Below, in pieces: positions 9,002 through 18,393 of a stretch of 64,000 bases of DNA (position 1 is its first letter; every line of letters begins with the position of its first letter). Made by a program: the position numbers and the translations under genes. The notes under the pieces were generated by a model. That model was not told the origin of the DNA. It did no database searches and saw only the letters and a program-made list of their open reading frames with translations. The stretch is taken from the NCBI RefSeq assembly GCF_001435235.1, contig NZ_AZGB01000030.1, positions 1 through 64,000 of the forward strand, given 5' to 3'. Source of the stretch: Liquorilactobacillus ghanensis DSM 18630. Its GTDB lineage: Bacteria > Bacillota > Bacilli > Lactobacillales > Lactobacillaceae.

Positions 9002-10558
9002 ATGATAAAAATAGGAATTGATGTTGGAGGTACCAATACTGACGCTGTTTTATTGGACGAAGCAGATAAAGTAATTGAAGCAATCAAAACACATACTACG
9101 AAGGATATTCAAAGTGGTATTAATACAGCAGTCGCGAAAATTTTAAAAAAGAGTAATGTTGATCCTAATGATATAAAGCAAGCAATGTTAGGCACAACAC
9201 AATGTACTAATGCGATTGTTGAACGTAAGGATTTGGCACGGGTAGGGGTTTTACGCTTGGGATTTCCAGCAACTCAGTCAGTAGAACCCTATACAGAATG
9301 GCCTGATGATATTACACGGAAGCTTTCTGGAAAATTTGCAATTGTTAGCGGTGGTTATGAGTTTAATGGCGAAACTATTGCGGATTTAAACTTTCAAGAA
9401 ATTAAGAAAATTTTATTATCTTGGAAAAATAAAATTGATAGTGTTGCCATTATAGGAGTTTTTTCAGCTATTAATAACAAACAGGAAAATGAAGTTACTC
9501 AGTTAGTTAGAGAGGTTTTAGGACCAGAAATTCCCATTTCAGTATCATCTAAAATCGGATCTTTAGGGTTAATTACTAGAGAAAATGCAACAATTTTGAA
9601 TTCATCACTGTATAATGTAATCCATCGTGTTTGCGAGGGGTTCAAGGGAGCTTTAGCTGAACAAAAAGTAACTAATGCATCCATTTTTATTTGTCAAAAT
9701 GATGGAACCTTGATGTCGACTGATTATGCTGAAAAATATCCTATTTTAACAATCGGTAGTGGTCCAACTAACAGTATTCGTGGTGCATCCTACCTAGTTA
9801 AGAAGAAAGATGCATTAGTATTGGACATTGGCGGAACAACATCTGATATTGGGGTTTTAAGTAATGGTTTTCCACGTGAATCATCAATTGCGGAAACAGT
9901 TGGCGGTGTTAAAACTAATTTTCGGATGCCAGACATACTCTCTGTTGGTTTGGGAGGAGGGAGCATTGTTCGAAAAAAATCCGACGGGACTGTAACGGTT
10001 GGACCAGATAGCGTAGGCTATGAAATCGAAGAAAAAGCTATAGTATTTGGCGGCGATATAATTACTGCAACTGATATTGCTGTTAAATTAGGTATGGTTA
10101 AGATTGGAGATTCTTCTTTAACAAAGAAAATCAATTTAAGCTTGGCAAAAAAAGCTTTTGAAACGATCAAAGGTATACTAAGTGAAGCATTAGATAAAAT
10201 GAAAACTAGCTCTCAACAAACTAATCTTATTTTGGTTGGTGGTGGGGCTATAATCGCTCCGCTTGTAATTGAAGGTATTTCACAAATTTTTAAGGATCGT
10301 TATGGGAGTGTTGCAAATGCAATTGGAGCGACGATTGCTCAAATTAGTGGTGAATCTGAGAAAATTTATCAATATGATCTGATTCCTAGAGAAAAAGCGT
10401 TAAATGAATCAAAAAATGAAGCTACTAATCAAGCAATTGGTGCTGGAGCGAGCAAAAATGGCATTAGGACTGTCGAAATTGAAGAAATTCCTTTAGCTTA
10501 TGCACCAAATGATACTGTGAGAGTTAAAGTTAAAGTCGTTGGTCAGATAAAAGGTTAA
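9002..10558 (+). CDS. Hydantoinase/oxoprolinase-like protein (HyuA family)
   Basis: A 518-residue protein with the actin/hexokinase-like phosphate-1 motif GIDVGGTNTDAVLLD at the N-terminus and a second ATP-site motif LVLDIGGTTSDIGVL near residue 280, as in hydantoinase A and oxoprolinase. This family couples ATP hydrolysis to opening of a lactam ring. It is shorter than the usual HyuA (about 650-700), and resembles the compact form found next to DUF917 proteins. AAAGGAG sets ATG 9002; an in-frame TTG far upstream overlaps the DUF917 gene and has no ribosome-binding site. No HyuB partner is present, so a classic two-subunit N-methylhydantoinase is unlikely. Confidence 0.83.
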   Translation: MIKIGIDVGGTNTDAVLLDEADKVIEAIKTHTTKDIQSGINTAVAKILKKSNVDPNDIKQAMLGTTQCTNAIVERKDLARVGVLRLGFPATQSVEPYTEWPDDITRKLSGKFAIVSGGYEFNGETIADLNFQEIKKILLSWKNKIDSVAIIGVFSAINNKQENEVTQLVREVLGPEIPISVSSKIGSLGLITRENATILNSSLYNVIHRVCEGFKGALAEQKVTNASIFICQNDGTLMSTDYAEKYPILTIGSGPTNSIRGASYLVKKKDALVLDIGGTTSDIGVLSNGFPRESSIAETVGGVKTNFRMPDILSVGLGGGSIVRKKSDGTVTVGPDSVGYEIEEKAIVFGGDIITATDIAVKLGMVKIGDSSLTKKINLSLAKKAFETIKGILSEALDKMKTSSQQTNLILVGGGAIIAPLVIEGISQIFKDRYGSVANAIGATIAQISGESEKIYQYDLIPREKALNESKNEATNQAIGAGASKNGIRTVEIEEIPLAYAPNDTVRVKVKVVGQIKG

Positions 10559-10619
10559 AATAATAATTTTTTTATTAAGCCATCTAATTATAGTGACTTT
10601 ATAAAAGTTATGTTTTGGG

Positions 10620-10644
10620 GAGTGGTGAAAGCCACTCTTTTTTT
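10620..10644 (+). terminator. Rho-independent terminator after hyuA-like gene
   Basis: GAGTGGT and GCCACTC form a stem around a GAAA loop followed by seven Ts. It closes the NCS1-DUF917-HyuA operon. Confidence 0.9.
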
Positions 10645-10710
10645 ACAATAAAAATTGATATTAAGTAATTTTGTTAATTGTAAAGGATTGAACTAAAAGC
10701 ACCTTTCAAC

Positions 10711-10728
10711 TTCCAGAACGTTCTGGAA
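10711..10728. promoter_or_regulatory. Perfect 18-bp palindrome upstream of the mannoside PTS operon
   Basis: TTCCAGAACGTTCTGGAA is a perfect palindrome ending ten bases before a predicted -35 box. That position suits an activator. The PRD regulator encoded immediately downstream is the obvious candidate binder, which is an inference from location. Confidence 0.5.
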
Positions 10729-10738
10729 AATCCGTTAA

Positions 10739-10767
10739 TTGTAAGCGCTTGTATTTATACATATAAT
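10739..10767 (+). promoter_or_regulatory. Sigma-A promoter overlapped by a cre-like site
   Basis: TTGTAA (10739-10744) and TATAAT (10762-10767) are 17 bases apart. TGTAAGCGCTTGTA (10740-10753) overlaps the -35 box and matches the CcpA cre consensus except near its right end. Carbon catabolite repression of the downstream operon is therefore likely. Confidence 0.65.
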
Positions 10768-10793
10768 TAAAGTTGAAGAAAGGAGGAAAACTT

Positions 10794-12713
10794 ATGGATG
10801 ATTTAAATTCACGCCAGTTGAAATTAATCAAATATTTGATGAAAATTAAGAATACTACAGCAGCTAAATTAGCATTTTATTTAAATGTTTCTAGTAAAAC
10901 TATTTATCAAGATTTGGACAATGTTGCTGATTTTTTAGGAAAGCATCAAGTTAAAGTAACTAGAAAACCGGGAACTGGCATTGAATTACATGGGAATTTA
11001 AAAAAACTGTCGATTTTTTTATTAACTGATAGAAAACGGATTAATGTTCCAAATAATGATTCCCAAAGAATTGTTTATATTTTAGCTAAATTGTTGGAAA
11101 CCAATCAATATTTAACTATTTCCAGTTTGTCAGAACAACTTTTTATTAGTTCACGAATTATTGAAAAGAATCTTAATCAGATAGCCAAATATTTAAATTC
11201 TTTTAGTGTGAAATTAGATCGTAAATCTAGTCAAGGAATCAAAATAATTGCTAACGAAGAGCAGCGACGTAAATTAATTTTTAGATTATTAAACAATTTT
11301 TGGGGAGAACAATGGTCAGTTAATCATAAGAATAAAATTGTTTATCATAACTTGGCAGCTAATTCACTTCTAGATAACCAAATTGTTCTGCGAGTTTTGA
11401 AAATCGTTGATCAATTTGAGACGGTTTCTCAAGTATCATTGAACGACTATGAATTTCAGTCACTTACAATCCATTTAGCAATTGCTATTCAACGAATAAA
11501 ATCAGGAAAAATGATCGCTGAATTACCTATTCAAAATCTAAAAAAACAACAATTATCTCAAGCACAGCTTTTAGCAAGTATGATTGAAAGAGATTTCAAA
11601 ATTGAACTACCTTCAGCTGAGATTAAATATTTACAATTGCATTTAATTGCGGCTACTTCAGGAGGAATTACATTTGAAAATATTTCTCCAAATGATGAAG
11701 CTTATGTGGAATTGCAATTGCTTTTGAAGAAATTTGGCTATGATGCGAATTTATTGCGGGGATTGGCTGTTCATCTTAAATCAGCTAGTAAAAGATTGCA
11801 TTTTAATGCGTCAATTGCTAATCCTTTTACTGCCACGATCAAGCAAAATTATCCTGCTGCTTTTGATCAAGGATTACAGATAGCTCGCTTTTATGAAAAA
11901 AAAGAAAATATTTCTTTAAATGATGATGAAGTTGCTTATTTGGCGTTACATCTTCAAGCTTATCTAGAAAGAAATCATCAAGATGATGATCGTTTAAAGG
12001 TTGTGATAGTTTGCAGTACAGGGTTGGGATCAGCACAGTTGTTAGCAGCAAGAATTAGATCGGAATTTCCCGAAATAAAAATTCTTGGAGTTTATTCCTT
12101 AAATGAACTTCAAACTTCTATTACCGAGGAGACAGATTTGATCATTAGTACGATTGAAATTCGCAACTCTATTGTTCCAACGGTAACAGTTTCACCACTG
12201 CTTCAAGCAACTGATATAAGTTTTATTAATCAAACTGTAAAAAAAATAAAACAAAACAAGAAAAATACTTTTAATCCGGCTAAAATTTTAAATCCTCATT
12301 TGGTTTGGTGTCAGCAATCTTTTACTGATTGGCAGGCTACTCTTCGTTGGATAACAAAACAGTTAGTTATCCAAAAAATAGCAAAAGAAGGTGTTACTGA
12401 ATCGGCTTTAAATCGGGAAAATTTATCTTTTACCAGTTTTGGAAATTATGCTACTCCGCATGCTTCACCAGAATTGATTATTAAACCGTCAATTGCTGTA
12501 TGTACTTTAAATCCATCTATCAAATGGGGGAACCAAGAAATTTCTGTCGTCTTTTTCTTGGCAATTACAAAAGATTTTACTCCCAAAGAAATTGAACTTA
12601 TTTTCGATAAATTATGCGGCATATTGGATGAAAAAAAATTATTGAAGAAATTATCGACTTTTAATGATACTGCCGAACTATTTCAATATTTAAAGAGGTT
12701 GATGAACAAATGA
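10794..12713 (+). CDS. PRD-domain transcriptional regulator (MtlR/LicR type)
   Basis: A full-length 640-residue PTS-controlled regulator. The N-terminus has a helix-turn-helix (TTAAKLAFYLNVSSKTIYQDLD) and a second one near residues 95-130. Two PRDs follow (about 190-290 and 300-395), then an EIIB-like domain with Cys in VVIVCSTGLGSAQ near residue 405, and a C-terminal EIIA-like domain with His in YATPHASPE. AGGAGG is directly before ATG 10794. The stop overlaps the EIIA gene by four bases, so regulator and PTS are co-transcribed. It probably activates the operon when its transporter is actively phosphorylating substrate; the 18-bp palindrome upstream may be its site. Confidence 0.88.
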   Translation: MDDLNSRQLKLIKYLMKIKNTTAAKLAFYLNVSSKTIYQDLDNVADFLGKHQVKVTRKPGTGIELHGNLKKLSIFLLTDRKRINVPNNDSQRIVYILAKLLETNQYLTISSLSEQLFISSRIIEKNLNQIAKYLNSFSVKLDRKSSQGIKIIANEEQRRKLIFRLLNNFWGEQWSVNHKNKIVYHNLAANSLLDNQIVLRVLKIVDQFETVSQVSLNDYEFQSLTIHLAIAIQRIKSGKMIAELPIQNLKKQQLSQAQLLASMIERDFKIELPSAEIKYLQLHLIAATSGGITFENISPNDEAYVELQLLLKKFGYDANLLRGLAVHLKSASKRLHFNASIANPFTATIKQNYPAAFDQGLQIARFYEKKENISLNDDEVAYLALHLQAYLERNHQDDDRLKVVIVCSTGLGSAQLLAARIRSEFPEIKILGVYSLNELQTSITEETDLIISTIEIRNSIVPTVTVSPLLQATDISFINQTVKKIKQNKKNTFNPAKILNPHLVWCQQSFTDWQATLRWITKQLVIQKIAKEGVTESALNRENLSFTSFGNYATPHASPELIIKPSIAVCTLNPSIKWGNQEISVVFFLAITKDFTPKEIELIFDKLCGILDEKKLLKKLSTFNDTAELFQYLKRLMNK

Positions 12714-13171
12714 ATATATCACAAGTAATAAAACCCAATTTAGTTTTATATGATTTAGTAGCTAACACTAAAAAAGAAGTAATAAATAAATTGGCGGATT
12801 TATACCAAAAAACGGGTGTTATTCAAGAAAAAGAAGCATATATTATTTCAGTCATGAAACGCGAAGAAGAAGGAACAACTGGAATTGGTGATGGAATTGC
12901 TATACCACATGGACAATCAGAGACTGTTAAAGAATCTGCTGTTGTGATTGCTAAATTAAAAGAACCGGTTGAATGGCATTCACTAGATGATCTGCCAGTT
13001 AAATACGTATTTCTATTAGCAATTCCTGATGAAGGTGATCAAGAGCATTTAAAAATTCTTTCACAACTGGCAGGACTACTAATGGACGATGATGTCAGAA
13101 TACAATTAGAAAAATCAAAGTCAAAGGTTGATTTAATAAATATTTTTAAAAAAGGGGTCGATCAATTATGA
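12710..13171 (+). CDS. PTS EIIA component, fructose/mannosylglycerate family
   Basis: A 153-residue PTS_EIIA_2 domain. The phosphorylated histidine sits in GIAIPHGQSE at about residues 61-70, typical of FruA/MngA EIIA domains. It accepts phosphate from HPr and passes it to the separate EIIB encoded by the next gene, overlapping by four bases. In E. coli the equivalent domains are fused in one MngA polypeptide; here they are split in three genes. Confidence 0.9.
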   Translation: MNISQVIKPNLVLYDLVANTKKEVINKLADLYQKTGVIQEKEAYIISVMKREEEGTTGIGDGIAIPHGQSETVKESAVVIAKLKEPVEWHSLDDLPVKYVFLLAIPDEGDQEHLKILSQLAGLLMDDDVRIQLEKSKSKVDLINIFKKGVDQL

Positions 13172-13485
13172 AAAGAAAATTAATTGCAGTTACTGCGTGT
13201 GCTACTGGTGTTGCTCACACTTATATGGCGGAAAAAGCTTTAATTAAGGCTGCTAAAGAATTAGGCGTACTGATTAAAGTTGAAACTCAGGGTGCAACAG
13301 GAATAGGAAATAGATTAACTAGTAAAGATGTTTCAATTGGAGAAGCGGTTATTTTTGCAACTGATACTAAAGTTCGTGATGCCGAGAGATTTGACGGTAA
13401 AAAAATTTTACAAATTGGGGTCAGTGAGCCAATAAAAAATGGTAAAGGAGTTATTGAAAAAGCTTTAAAAGTAGCTGATGAATAA
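13168..13485 (+). CDS. PTS EIIB component, fructose family
   Basis: A 105-residue EIIB protein with the signature VTACATGVAHTYMAEKAL, in which the first cysteine (residue 11) is phosphorylated. The length and the PTS fructose-specific EIIB fold features (KVETQGATGIGNRLT) fit FruA-type EIIB domains. It is the middle member of a split EIIA-EIIB-EIIC set. Confidence 0.92.
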   Translation: MKRKLIAVTACATGVAHTYMAEKALIKAAKELGVLIKVETQGATGIGNRLTSKDVSIGEAVIFATDTKVRDAERFDGKKILQIGVSEPIKNGKGVIEKALKVADE

Positions 13486-13505
13486 TCTAGAAAGGGAGTG
13501 ATATC

Positions 13506-14630
13506 ATGAGTTTAAAAAAGATAGGGAAAATACTAGAGCAAAATATTATGACTGGTATTTCTTACATGATACCAATTGTAATTGCAGGTGCTGTATTAAT
13601 GGCGATTAGTCGTGTAGGTGCTTCATTTTATGGTATTTCAACAATCTGGGATAATAAATGGGCAGATAGTGCAAATTTTATGATTCGTTTCTTGCATACG
13701 GATGATGGTTGGGGTAGCGTTGCTTTAGGTTTGATGTTTCCAGTTATTTCAGCCTATATTGCGTACTCGATAGCTGATAAAGGCGGCATTGCCCCAGGGA
13801 TAATTGGTGGAACTCTTGTAGCGAATATGAATGCAGGTTTTTTAGGAGCATTAGTTTCAGGATTGATTGCTGGTTATTCAGTTAAATTAATGATTAAATA
13901 TATTCATTTGCCTAAGGCTGCTGAGTCAGTTTTACCGGTATTTATTGTGCCAGTTTTGGGAACATTTATTACTTTATTTTTAGTTCAATATGTAATTGGT
14001 GTTCCGTTTGCGGATTTAAACTCAGGGTTATCTGCTTGGCTAAAAAGTATGACCGGAACCAACCGGATTTTATTAGCCGCAATTGTTGGTGGGATGGTTG
14101 GATTTGATTTAGGAGGACCCGTCAACAAAGCTGCAGTTACAACAGCTATGGCTCTTGTAACAAGTGGTGTTTACGATCCTAATACTGCTGCTCAGGTAGC
14201 AATTATTATTCCTCCTTTAGGTTTAGGTCTTGCAACGGTTATTAATAAGAAAAAATTTAATTTAGAGCTTCAAGAAGCAGGTAATGCAGCTTTAGTTATG
14301 GGATTGATTGGTGTAAGCGAAGGGGCCATTCCATTCGCTGTTGAGTCACCTTTGAAAGTTGTTCCGGCTAATGTTGTTGGATCAGCGGTTGGGAGTGCTT
14401 TGGCAGTTGGATTAGGAGCCGTTAATCATGCTCCAATTTCTGGATTTTATGGATGGTTTGCTGTCGAAAAATGGTGGTTTTATATTTTATCAATTATTAT
14501 TGGAACTTTGATTGTTACAGGGCTAACTTTGTTATTCCGAAAAAATGTAATAATTAAACCTGATGATCAAGTGGAGGAAAAGGATGAAACAAATGGAAAA
14601 TATTTCTCAGAAGACGAATGGGAAAACTGA
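13506..14630 (+). CDS. PTS EIIC permease, fructose/mannosylglycerate family
   Basis: A 374-residue membrane protein of the fructose-specific EIIC family, beginning IMTGISYMIPIVIAGAVLMA and containing the conserved GGPVNKAA and GVSEGAIPFA motifs. About nine or ten membrane segments are seen. AAAGGGAGTG precedes ATG 13506. The tail overlaps the GH38 gene by 47 bases, tying import to glycoside cleavage. Substrate is probably an alpha-mannoside such as 2-O-alpha-mannosyl-D-glycerate, by analogy to E. coli MngA/MngB. Confidence 0.88.
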   Translation: MSLKKIGKILEQNIMTGISYMIPIVIAGAVLMAISRVGASFYGISTIWDNKWADSANFMIRFLHTDDGWGSVALGLMFPVISAYIAYSIADKGGIAPGIIGGTLVANMNAGFLGALVSGLIAGYSVKLMIKYIHLPKAAESVLPVFIVPVLGTFITLFLVQYVIGVPFADLNSGLSAWLKSMTGTNRILLAAIVGGMVGFDLGGPVNKAAVTTAMALVTSGVYDPNTAAQVAIIIPPLGLGLATVINKKKFNLELQEAGNAALVMGLIGVSEGAIPFAVESPLKVVPANVVGSAVGSALAVGLGAVNHAPISGFYGWFAVEKWWFYILSIIIGTLIVTGLTLLFRKNVIIKPDDQVEEKDETNGKYFSEDEWEN

Positions 14631-17220
14631 TGAAATTGAAGTCTATTTAGTAAATCATACCCATTGGGATCGTGAGTGGTATTTCTCCCATCAAGATTCT
14701 TTGGTACTAAGTGATTTGCTATTTACTGATATAATTAATGAATTAGACAAACAACCCGAAGTTTCATTTACTCTAGATGGACAGTTGTCAATCCTAGATG
14801 ACTATCTTAATTTACATCCTGAAAAATTGACTTTAATTAGAAAGCTCGTTAAAGAGAATAGACTCTTGATTGGACCATGGTTTACTCAACCAGATGCATT
14901 GCATACGCAAGGGGAATCTTTATTGCGCAATGGAATGATTGGTAAATTAACAAGTCAAAAATATGGGAAAACATTGAATATTGGGTATTTACCAGATACA
15001 TTTGGTTTTAATAGTCAATTACCAATTATCATTTCTGAATTAGGTATGGAAAGTTTTATATTTTGGCGTGGTATCAATCCAGATCAAACTAAGAGTTTAT
15101 ATTTCAATTGGTACAATCTATCAAAAAGTCGCCATGTGATTGCAGTTAATATGCCACAAGGTTATGGAACTGGGATGCTACTAGCACCAACTAAAAGTTA
15201 TGTTAACAAAAAACTTGATCCGGCAGTTGAGTTTATTAAGCAGTATCTACCTGCTAACTTTTCAAAAGTTCTGATTCCTACAGGCAATGATCAAATGTCA
15301 ATTATTCATGATTTTTCTAAAAAAATAACTCAAATTAATAAAATTGGTAAATATCACTACTATTCAAGTAGCTTTTCACAATTTATAAATCAAATTAGTA
15401 AATATGACTTACCAAAATATTCAGGTGAGTTGATTGAACCAATTTTTGCTCGTATTCACCGAACTTGTGGCTCAAGTAGAATGCCTTTAAAGTTGGAAAT
15501 TGTTCGTCTTGAAAATAAATTAATCTATCAAGTAGAACCACTTTTAGTAATGGCCCGTACTTGCGAAATCGATTTAAGTAATAATTTATTGGTTGAAGCT
15601 TGGAAAAAAGTTTTAGAAAGTCAAGCCCATGATAGTTTAGCTGGTAGTATCAGTGATAGTGTTGCGGAAGATATTCGACATCGGATTAAAGAAGGAAATG
15701 AATTAGCTGATGGAATTATCAATACGATTCAACGTTTGTTAGCTTTAAAATTGCGTTTAAAGCCAAATCAAGTTTTGATTTTTAATCCAGCATTAAAAGA
15801 AAACGATGGATATCATAAAATTAAAGTTTTTACTTCATCTAGATATGTTGAATTTGAAAATGCAGCTGAAACAGTTTTATTTAATCAGACTTATGTAAAA
15901 GCACGAGCACATATTTTACTGCAAAGTAGCGATGGAGATCATTATATTAATGAACCGGGGTACTTCTGCAGTGAGTATTTGGTAAAAAAGAAGTTATTTC
16001 CATTAAGTTATCAAGTGTTGACATTTCATGAAGTGCATGAAGTAGATAAGTTTTTAGAAAAATCAAATCAATCGACAAAAATAGTTGCAAGTAAAAATTT
16101 AAAATTGAAATTTGAATCAGGAATTGTTTCTCTAACAATAGATAATAAATCAATTAATGATTTTATTTATTTTGAAGATCAGGGTAATGCTGGCGACACT
16201 TATGATTATTCACCTCTTATAAATGATGAACCATTAAAACTGCATTTTAATCAAGCAAAAACAACTACAACTAAAAATGGCATACAACAACTTAAATTGT
16301 TTGGTGAGACAACCTTGGCAGCTGATTTGAATGAGCGGCAACAAAATAAAAAAACAGGTAGTTTAAAATATTCAGTTGTAATCACTCTTGATAAAAATCA
16401 ACATCTAGGTATAGTAGTTAAGATTAATAATCAGATTGATGATCACTATTTGCGTTTGGTAATCAATACTGGGATTTTAAACCAGACCGCAATTGGATCT
16501 GTTCCATATGGATTTATTAAACACAAAACTGAAAATTTAAAAAACTGGAAAACCAAGTATAGTGAAAAGCCGGTAAATGTTTGGCCATTGGATAATAGTG
16601 TTTCTTTATCAAGCGGTCAGAGAGCGATTACAATCTATACAAGTGATATTAAGGAATACGAGCAAAATGGTAATTATTTAAAATTTACTCTACTAGCTAC
16701 TACCAATCAATTAGGTAAGCCGAATCTTATTAATCGACCAGGTAGAGCCTCAGGTGATACTACCAAAGTAGGACATCCTTTACTCGCTACACCTCAAGCA
16801 GAATATCATGGTAAATTTGAATTTAATTTTGACATTCAATTTAGTAAACAATTTATGCCACAACAAATTGCAAACCAAAGCTACTTATTGAAAAGTTCAG
16901 CATTAACCTATCAAATGCAAAATTTAAATTTATTTGCTAATCGATTGGATAATAAATTACAAGATGATTTGGTACCCCATAAAAAATTACCACGTGAATT
17001 AAGTTTATTTAATAAAGAAATAAATTTATGCGTCAGTGCTTGTTATCCTGATTACTTTGATAAAAGTGCGGTAATTATTAGATTGTTTAATCCAACTGAG
17101 AAAAATATTTTGTATAAAGTACCTGACAACGCCGAAGTTGTTGATGCTTGTGATCAAAAGAAAAACTATTCAGGATTTGTTGCCAGTTATGATCTTATAA
17201 GTTTGAAATTTAAAAAATAA
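14584..17220 (+). CDS. Alpha-mannosidase, GH38 family (MngB-like)
   Basis: An 878-residue cytosolic glycoside hydrolase, close in length to E. coli MngB (877). The zinc-binding HTHWDREWYF motif lies near residue 25, and the predicted nucleophile aspartate is in GYLPDTFGFN near residue 140. The C-terminal half matches the beta-sandwich part of GH38 enzymes. GGAGG six bases before ATG 14584 sets the start; upstream in-frame TTG/ATT codons lie inside the EIIC gene. It should cleave a phosphorylated alpha-mannoside delivered by the upstream PTS. No hydrolase for the other product is nearby. Confidence 0.87.
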   Translation: MKQMENISQKTNGKTDEIEVYLVNHTHWDREWYFSHQDSLVLSDLLFTDIINELDKQPEVSFTLDGQLSILDDYLNLHPEKLTLIRKLVKENRLLIGPWFTQPDALHTQGESLLRNGMIGKLTSQKYGKTLNIGYLPDTFGFNSQLPIIISELGMESFIFWRGINPDQTKSLYFNWYNLSKSRHVIAVNMPQGYGTGMLLAPTKSYVNKKLDPAVEFIKQYLPANFSKVLIPTGNDQMSIIHDFSKKITQINKIGKYHYYSSSFSQFINQISKYDLPKYSGELIEPIFARIHRTCGSSRMPLKLEIVRLENKLIYQVEPLLVMARTCEIDLSNNLLVEAWKKVLESQAHDSLAGSISDSVAEDIRHRIKEGNELADGIINTIQRLLALKLRLKPNQVLIFNPALKENDGYHKIKVFTSSRYVEFENAAETVLFNQTYVKARAHILLQSSDGDHYINEPGYFCSEYLVKKKLFPLSYQVLTFHEVHEVDKFLEKSNQSTKIVASKNLKLKFESGIVSLTIDNKSINDFIYFEDQGNAGDTYDYSPLINDEPLKLHFNQAKTTTTKNGIQQLKLFGETTLAADLNERQQNKKTGSLKYSVVITLDKNQHLGIVVKINNQIDDHYLRLVINTGILNQTAIGSVPYGFIKHKTENLKNWKTKYSEKPVNVWPLDNSVSLSSGQRAITIYTSDIKEYEQNGNYLKFTLLATTNQLGKPNLINRPGRASGDTTKVGHPLLATPQAEYHGKFEFNFDIQFSKQFMPQQIANQSYLLKSSALTYQMQNLNLFANRLDNKLQDDLVPHKKLPRELSLFNKEINLCVSACYPDYFDKSAVIIRLFNPTEKNILYKVPDNAEVVDACDQKKNYSGFVASYDLISLKFKK

Positions 17221-17239
17221 TTCATTCTAAATTATATAC

Positions 17240-17286
17240 AATAGGACAATTATTTTCTGAAAGAGAATAATATCCTATTTATTTTT
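17240..17286 (+). terminator. Rho-independent terminator after GH38 gene
   Basis: AATAGGA with ATTATT pairs with AATAAT and TCCTATT around a short loop, followed by a T-rich run. One or two bulges are present. It separates the mannoside operon from the sugar transporter gene, whose ribosome-binding site starts immediately after. Confidence 0.7.
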
Positions 17287-17299
17287 GAAGGAGAATAAA

Positions 17300-18163
17300 A
17301 TGCAAAACATTTTAATTGGATTATTTCCAGGGGTTATTTGGGGAACGGCACCGTTATTGTTGTATTATATTCCAACTAGTTCATTGAAAAAGCTTTCGGG
17401 GACAACTTTGGGTATTTGTATAATTTCTCTTGTAATTTTTGCTTTTAAAGATAAAGAGATTGGAACTGGGAATTTTTTGATTTTCTTCATCTCTGGTGTA
17501 GCTTGGGGAATCGGTCAGTATGGGCAATATATCGGTTATACATCGTTAGGAGTTAGTAAAGTTTTTCCTATATCTACTGGTTTGCAAATTGTTGGTAATT
17601 CATTAATCGGTGGAATAATTTTTAATGAATGGTCTAATGGTTATCAAGTACTCAAAGGATTAATTGGTATTTTTTTAATTTTAATGGGAATTGTTTTTAG
17701 TAATAATAAAAAACAACCAGACAGTATTAAACGCAGTAACTATTATTATTTGATTTTAATATTTACAACTAGCGGATATTGGTTATATTCTGCACTTCCT
17801 AAATTAGTTACAGCTAATAACACGCATATTGAATTAAGTGCTTTTTTATTACCTCAGGCTTTAGGTATGGTTTTTGTGGCTGGTATTTTAATCCTTTTAG
17901 TTGATCAAAATTCACAAACTGGTATAACTGTATCTATTTGTAATTTGGCAGTGGGGTGTTTATTCGGTTTTGCAGCTTTTGCCTATCTTTTATCTATTTC
18001 TGTTAATGGAATGGTAAATGCTTTTTTGATGTCGCAAAGTAATATCATAATTGCAACAATTCTAGGTGTTTACGTGTTAAAGGAAAGACAGGGTACATCT
18101 AAGATGAAACTTTGGAGCAGTTTGTTGTTTATAGTACTAGGAGCAATTATTATTATGATTTAA
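17300..18163 (+). CDS. GRP-family sugar transporter (GlcU/RhaT-like)
   Basis: A 287-residue membrane protein with ten predicted hydrophobic segments. The start LIGLFPGVIWGTAPLLLYY and the repeat-half motif GVAWGIGQYGQYIGYTSLGVSKVFPISTGLQ broken across two segments are typical of the glucose/ribose porter family (drug/metabolite transporter superfamily). It should import a sugar, perhaps glucose or another hexose, by proton symport. GAAGGAG sets ATG 17300. It follows the GH38 gene after a terminator, so it may be partly co-regulated; a link to mannoside use is a guess. Confidence 0.82.
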   Translation: MQNILIGLFPGVIWGTAPLLLYYIPTSSLKKLSGTTLGICIISLVIFAFKDKEIGTGNFLIFFISGVAWGIGQYGQYIGYTSLGVSKVFPISTGLQIVGNSLIGGIIFNEWSNGYQVLKGLIGIFLILMGIVFSNNKKQPDSIKRSNYYYLILIFTTSGYWLYSALPKLVTANNTHIELSAFLLPQALGMVFVAGILILLVDQNSQTGITVSICNLAVGCLFGFAAFAYLLSISVNGMVNAFLMSQSNIIIATILGVYVLKERQGTSKMKLWSSLLFIVLGAIIIMI

Positions 18164-18352
18164 CACTATATCATTCACCAATTGCTTTCTTAATTGAACA
18201 ATTCAAGATCGAAAAATAAGGATTATTAAGAAAATGCAATTTTGATTAAAGTAAAAGTTCTCTTATTCACAATTACTTATTTTGAACCTTTTTCTGATAT
18301 TTATATCTAATCGGTGTTTTATAAGAAAATATTTTAATAGATAATTGCGGTA

Positions 18353-18374
18353 GATTGTGATTTATATTACAATC
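18353..18374. promoter_or_regulatory. Imperfect palindrome, candidate operator for the reductase gene
   Basis: GATTGT and ACAATC arms enclose ATTTATAT; nine of the eleven possible pairs match. It sits just upstream of the ribosome-binding site GGAGGGTGG of the next gene. A repressor of the HxlR or MarR type would suit NmrA-like reductases, but no regulator gene is adjacent. Confidence 0.35.
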
Positions 18375-18393
18375 AATGGAGGGTGGTGATTAA

